Below, piece by piece: positions 31,439 through 34,873 of a DNA stretch of 34,873 nucleotides. The stretch is from Pseudonocardiales bacterium (GTDB lineage: Bacteria; Actinomycetota; Actinomycetes; Mycobacteriales; Jatrophihabitantaceae), in NCBI GenBank assembly GCA_030840295.1, contig JAVEET010000362.1, positions 1 through 34,873 of the forward strand. The letters are read 5' to 3'. The first letter of the stretch is position 1, and each line of letters begins with the position of its first letter. Made by a program: the position numbers and the translations under genes. The notes under the pieces were generated by a model. It saw only the letters and a list, made by a program, of their open reading frames with translations. It had not been told where the DNA came from and ran no database searches.

Positions 31439-32503
31439 TCATTCCTCCTGACCGGTGGGCCAAACTGGGCGGCCCACGATTTTGACGTCATCGCCGAGGC
31501 GACTTACGTCGGATACCTCCAGTGTGACTGCATCGGCCATGCTGGTTATTCCCGCGTCCTGCAGCGCGGGTGTCCCCGACCCGAGCAGCTTAGGAGCCAC
31601 GTAGCCCACCACCTGGTCGATCAGCCGGGCTTCCAGGAACGCTCCCGCAAGGGTCGGGCCGCCTTCGAGGAGAACGTGGCGAACGCCTCGGTCATAAAGG
31701 GCCTTGAGCGCAAATCGCGGGACGGCGGTGTCGAGCACGACAGTTTCGGCGGCGTCATCGAACACGCGATATTCCTTGCCGACGCGATGACGTCGATCCA
31801 ACACGACACGCAACGGTTGTCGGGGGGCCAGTTCTTCCTCCGAGGCACCAGCCAGGCCGCGGACGGTGAGCTGCGGGTCGTCGGCCAGGACCGTGCCGCT
31901 GCCCACCACGACCGCATCGACGATGTCGCGCAGCGCATGCACGTCTGCACGAGATTCGGCATTGGTGATCCACCGCGAGGTTCCATCGGCGGCCGCACTG
32001 CGACCGTCCAACGTGGCGGCGAATTTCCAGGTCACGAACGGGCGGGATTGCAGCACCGAGAAAAGCCAGGGCCGCAACACGCCGCGAGCGATCTCACCCT
32101 GGTCCACATCGGCAAGTACCTGGACGCCGGCCTCCCGTAATCGATCGGCGCCACCAGCAGCCTGCTGGTTGGGGTCAGAGACGCCGAACACGACCCGGAC
32201 GACGCCTGCGTCGATCAGAGCCTGCGAACACGGTCCCGTGCGCCCGGTGTGGTTGCACGGCTCCAGGGTCACGACGGCGGTTGCCCCGCGGGCCAATTCG
32301 CCGGCCGCGCGAAGTGCGATCACCTCGGCATGCTCGGACCCGGCGGGCTGGGTGACTCCCTCGGCGATACGGCGGCCTTGTGGGTCGAGGATGATTGCGG
32401 CGACCGGCGGGTTCGGGCTCGTTCTCCCGGCGACGGTGCGGGCCAACTCGGCCGCGTGCTGCAATGCGGTGATCTCTGCATCCGTGGCCTGCAGCAGGCT
32501 CAT
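31439..32503 (-). CDS. ribD: Bifunctional pyrimidine deaminase / reductase
   Basis: Deaminates and then reduces the pyrimidine intermediate of riboflavin synthesis. The N-terminal deaminase domain has the zinc ligands HAE (58-60), Cys83 and Cys92 ([18 protein letters not shown]). The C-terminal NADPH-dependent reductase runs from about 145, with [29 protein letters not shown] and [22 protein letters not shown]. Its 354 residues are the normal length. The ATG overlaps the rpe stop (ATGA). I looked upstream of rpe for the FMN riboswitch and did not recognise one. Confidence 0.98.
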   Translation of the reverse strand: MSLLQATDAEITALQHAAELARTVAGRTSPNPPVAAIILDPQGRRIAEGVTQPAGSEHAEVIALRAAGELARGATAVVTLEPCNHTGRTGPCSQALIDAGVVRVVFGVSDPNQQAAGGADRLREAGVQVLADVDQGEIARGVLRPWLFSVLQSRPFVTWKFAATLDGRSAAADGTSRWITNAESRADVHALRDIVDAVVVGSGTVLADDPQLTVRGLAGASEEELAPRQPLRVVLDRRHRVGKEYRVFDDAAETVVLDTAVPRFALKALYDRGVRHVLLEGGPTLAGAFLEARLIDQVVGYVAPKLLGSGTPALQDAGITSMADAVTLEVSDVSRLGDDVKIVGRPVWPTGQEE

Positions 32504-33228
32504 GCCTCTCCCATTGCTCGGCCCCTAGCTCGTCCGATTGTTTGTTCGCATCGGGCCATTCCGGCCCGGGCCAGGCTGCGCAGGTGCTCGACCGCAGCGG
32601 CTGGATCGTCCGCGCCGTACACCGCCGAACCCGCCACGAAGACGTCCACGCCGGCCTCGGCAGCCTCGGTGATGGTGTCTGTGCCGATCCCACCGTCGAT
32701 CTCGATGAAGAGCCGGAGGTGGCCGGAGTTGACGTGCCTTCGCGCGGTACGAACCTTGTCCAATACCTCGGGCATGAACACCTGGCCACCGAAGCCCGGT
32801 TCGACAGACATGATCAGCAGCGTGTCGAACTCGACGAGAACGTCGAGATAGGGCTCGAGCGGAGTGCCTGGCTTGACGGCGAGCCCGACCAGCGCGCCGG
32901 CGGACCGAACGGCACGCGCGGTCTGCACCACGTCGCTGGCCGCCTCGGCGTGGAAGGTCACGTTCGCCGCGCCGCCCTCGGCGTATCCGGGGGCCCACCG
33001 GTCGGGATCCTCGATCATGAGATGGCAGTCAAGCGGCAGATCGGTGGCTCGGTGCAAGCTCTTCACCACCGGAAGCCCAAGGGTCAGATTCGGGACGAAG
33101 TGGTTGTCCATGACGTCGACATGCAGCCAGTCGGCCCGCGAGACGGCATCCGCGGCCGCGGCCAGATGCGCGAAGTCGGCCGACAAGATGCTCGGCGCGA
33201 TCATGGGTTCGGGCTGCGAGGCTGGCAC
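32500..33228 (-). CDS. rpe: Ribulose-phosphate 3-epimerase
   Basis: Interconverts ribulose 5-phosphate and xylulose 5-phosphate in the pentose phosphate pathway; ribulose 5-phosphate is also the RibB substrate, which fits its place ahead of ribD. The TIM-barrel signature motifs are all present in 242 residues: [70 protein letters not shown] and VAGSAVYG. The ATG at 33228 is used; an internal ATG at residue 9 is also close to the family start. The C-terminal tail overlaps ribD. The 327 bases upstream probably hold the operon promoter. Confidence 0.97.
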   Translation of the reverse strand: MPASQPEPMIAPSILSADFAHLAAAADAVSRADWLHVDVMDNHFVPNLTLGLPVVKSLHRATDLPLDCHLMIEDPDRWAPGYAEGGAANVTFHAEAASDVVQTARAVRSAGALVGLAVKPGTPLEPYLDVLVEFDTLLIMSVEPGFGGQVFMPEVLDKVRTARRHVNSGHLRLFIEIDGGIGTDTITEAAEAGVDVFVAGSAVYGADDPAAAVEHLRSLARAGMARCEQTIGRARGRAMGEA

Positions 33229-33555
33229 GTCAGAAGTCTAGGGGGCACCCGGAATCGCGGCACTGCCGCGCACCCTCTCGACCCGAACTCGGCCGGTAGC
33301 CCCCGCCCCGGCGCTGTTGATCTCACCTCAGCTGGACAAGAAGTTCGCGGTGGATTCGAGTTCACACGACACCACCTCGATCGTGGCGACGATCGAGCAC
33401 CCGGTTCGGGCTGAACCCGCTGAGCAGTCGGGACGCCAGGGTGAACGACTTCTCATCAGTGCTTCAGCGCGGACACCAGCACCACTGATGATTCGCCTCA
33501 CTGAGGGAGCCGGCCGATCGGTGAGTCGGCGGCTCCTCCGGGGGCACCAGCGTGG
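33229..33555. promoter_or_regulatory. Hairpin-rich rsmB / rpe intergenic region
   Basis: A 327-base stretch without a credible gene. Four inverted repeats stand in a row: a perfect 9-pair stem with a 4-base loop at 33376-33397, GGTTC/GAACC near 33402-33416, TCATCAGTG/CACTGATGA at 33453-33491, and an 11-pair stem with one bulge at 33506-33536 (GGAGCCG...CGGCTCC). The last, 20 bases past the rsmB stop, could end rsmB transcription although no T run follows it. The others may lie in the rpe leader. No riboswitch consensus was recognised. Confidence 0.45.
33506..33536 (-). terminator. Hairpin after rsmB, possible terminator
   Basis: Bases 33506-33517 and 33526-33536 pair over 11 positions with one bulged G at 33513 and an eight-base loop. 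It begins 20 bases downstream of the rsmB stop on that strand. There is no U tract, as often in high-GC actinomycetes, so termination is only plausible. Confidence 0.4.
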
Positions 33556-34873
33556 TCAGCGCGTTCGTCGCAGCGCGGCGAAGAACATCGCGTCGGTGCC
33601 ATGACGATGCGGCCACAACTGCACCATGCCCGAGTCGTCCAAGCGCGTGACAGCCACAAAGGCCGGGCGGGCATCGAGGAGTTCGAAGTTCCCGCGCTCA
33701 GCCAGGAACCCGCTGATCTGGGCACGCGTTTCGGCCAGGTGCGGCGAGCAGGTGACGTAGCCGATCACGCCCCCCGGACGCACCACCCGAGCCGCGGCAG
33801 CGAGCAGATCCCGTTGCAATACCACCAGATCGGCCAAGTCATCCGGCGTCTTGCGCCACCGTGCCTCGGGTCGACGGCGCAGCGCACCCAGGCCGGTGCA
33901 CGGTGCGTCCAACAGCACCCGGTCATACGCCTCGACGATGTTGCCGCCGGCTACCGGCTCAGCCCCGGTCGATGCGGGTCCGTCGCCGGTAGCCAACCGG
34001 CGCGCGTCGCCCACCCTGATCTCGACATCCCACCCTGCGGTCGCGCGGGCGATCAGCTCGGCGCGATGCGGGTGCAACTCACTGGCCGTGAGCCGGGCTC
34101 CGCGCCGATCGGCGAGTGCCGCCAGCAGGGCCGCCTTCCCGCCGGGGCCGGCACACAGATCAAGCCAGCGCGCGTCCGCGCCGGACAGCGGCAGCTGGCT
34201 CAGTGCGACCGCGCAGAGCTGGCTGCCCTCGTCCTGTACACCGGCCAGCTGTTCCTGCACGGCGGCCAGGGCGGCAGGCTCACCACCGCTGACGAGCCTG
34301 ACCGCGTAGGGCGAGTACGGTCCCGGCTCACCCGCAGCCTGCTGGACCAGGGCATCGCGGCTGATCCGGCCTGGCCATGCCACCAGATGGGTCTCGGGTC
34401 GCTCGTCGTCGGCCGCCAGTGCGGCCTCCAGCTCGGACAGGTCGTGGTCAGGGCCGTCCGCACCGTTGGAGGGCAGTCCCGGGGCCTCGGCACTCATTTC
34501 AGTGGCCGGCGGCCGGGCGGATTCGGCGCCGAGTGCGTCGGCAAAGGCGCCGACGATCCAGCCAGGGTGGGAATGGCGCACCGCCAGCCGGCCCAGCGGC
34601 GAGGCGTCACGCGAGATCCGATCACACCAGGCATCGAAGTCCCGCGCGGCCACCTTGCGCAGAATGGCGTTCACGAAGCCAGTGGCTCTGGTGTTGCCGG
34701 TGGCACGGGCCAGATCCACGGTCGTGGCCACCGCGGCGTGGTTCGGAATCCGGGTCTTGAGCAGCTGATACGCCCCGAGCCTGAGCAGGTTCAGCACACC
34801 GGTCTCGATGTCGGCCAACGGGCGGCTGGAACAGTCACGCAGGATCTCGTCGACAGTGCCACTGGCCCGTAGC
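33556..34873 (-). CDS. rsmB: 16S rRNA cytosine-C5 methyltransferase, 5'-truncated by the window edge
   Basis: RsmB (Fmu/Sun) methylates C967 of 16S rRNA. The N-terminal NusB-like RNA-binding domain is partly present (GTVDEILRDCSSRPLADIETGVLNLLRLGAYQLL) and its frame stays open to the last base, so the start lies beyond 34873. The methyltransferase domain has the SAM motif DLCAGPGGKAAL, the motif IV cysteine in LLDAPCTGLGALRRRPEARW and the catalytic motif VI cysteine in GYVTCSPHLAET. At least 438 residues are encoded here. An Ala/Pro/Asp-rich insert (about residues 120-155 of the visible part) joins the two domains. Downstream are rpe and the rib genes. Confidence 0.96.
   Translation of the reverse strand, partial: LRASGTVDEILRDCSSRPLADIETGVLNLLRLGAYQLLKTRIPNHAAVATTVDLARATGNTRATGFVNAILRKVAARDFDAWCDRISRDASPLGRLAVRHSHPGWIVGAFADALGAESARPPATEMSAEAPGLPSNGADGPDHDLSELEAALAADDERPETHLVAWPGRISRDALVQQAAGEPGPYSPYAVRLVSGGEPAALAAVQEQLAGVQDEGSQLCAVALSQLPLSGADARWLDLCAGPGGKAALLAALADRRGARLTASELHPHRAELIARATAGWDVEIRVGDARRLATGDGPASTGAEPVAGGNIVEAYDRVLLDAPCTGLGALRRRPEARWRKTPDDLADLVVLQRDLLAAAARVVRPGGVIGYVTCSPHLAETRAQISGFLAERGNFELLDARPAFVAVTRLDDSGMVQLWPHRHGTDAMFFAALRRTR

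Noticed and set aside
33229-33555. FMN riboswitch upstream of the riboflavin operon
   Set aside because: I searched both strands by eye for the conserved FMN-element blocks and found none. The hairpins seen do not match it.
33601-34872. Long plus-strand open frame opposite rsmB
   Set aside because: It is a mirror of a clearly conserved methyltransferase gene. The predicted protein has no recognisable domain.
1-34873. CRISPR arrays, tRNA or rRNA genes
   Set aside because: No regularly spaced repeats and no tRNA or rRNA signature sequences were seen on either strand. The short tandem repeats noted are contiguous and lack spacers.

Overview
The window comes from a high-GC Gram-positive bacterium, almost certainly an actinomycete. 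The signs are infC divergent from a DUF1844 gene, a long-form hisG followed by a PH-domain membrane protein, the rsmB-rpe-ribD-ribE-ribBA-ribH order, many GTG starts, and dense 1-4 base stop/start overlaps. I cannot name the genus. I see no tRNA, rRNA, CRISPR array, insertion sequence or phage gene.

Layout, left to right. (1) 30-2883, housekeeping: infC on the minus strand, with an apparent ATC start and a terminator-like hairpin in its leader; DUF1844 on the plus strand; then hisE-hisG-PH-domain protein read leftwards. (2) 2923-24998, a catabolic island. Leftwards: hydantoinase/oxoprolinase subunits A and B, an alpha/beta hydrolase, a class III CoA-transferase, carbamate kinase and a barbiturase/cyanuric acid hydrolase family enzyme. 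A NUDIX gene lies on the plus strand. A tightly overlapping minus-strand operon carries a UraA-type uracil permease, the medium, small and large subunits of a molybdenum hydroxylase, a CoxG-like protein and a carbon-nitrogen hydrolase. A PucR-family regulator sits upstream of the permease. Divergent from it is a plus-strand trio, DUF2877 - FdrA - DUF1116, homologous to the three E. coli oxamate carbamoyltransferase genes (ylbF, fdrA, ylbE; now allH, allF, allG). (3) 25005-28997: tex, a small membrane protein and a thioesterase on the plus strand, and a MobA/MocA-like nucleotidyltransferase on the minus strand. (4) 29011-34873: ribH, ribBA, ribE, ribD, rpe and the 5'-truncated rsmB, all on the minus strand.

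The most interesting reading is that the island encodes an energy-conserving oxidative pyrimidine pathway. The proposed steps are: uracil (or thymine) import; molybdenum-dependent oxidation to barbiturate; ring opening to ureidomalonate by the barbiturase homologue; phosphorolysis to malonamate plus carbamoyl phosphate by the DUF2877/FdrA/DUF1116 complex, exactly analogous to oxalurate to oxamate plus carbamoyl phosphate; ATP formation by carbamate kinase; and deamidation and CoA activation of the acid product by the carbon-nitrogen hydrolase and CoA-transferase. The family assignments are firm. The substrates and the joined pathway are inference. The role of the ATP-dependent hydantoinase pair beside a second ring-opening enzyme is unresolved.

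The rib and his blocks flanking the island are read in the same direction and, in other actinomycetes such as Streptomyces, are neighbours (as I recall). The island therefore probably split an ancestral rsmB-rpe-rib-hisE-hisG array.
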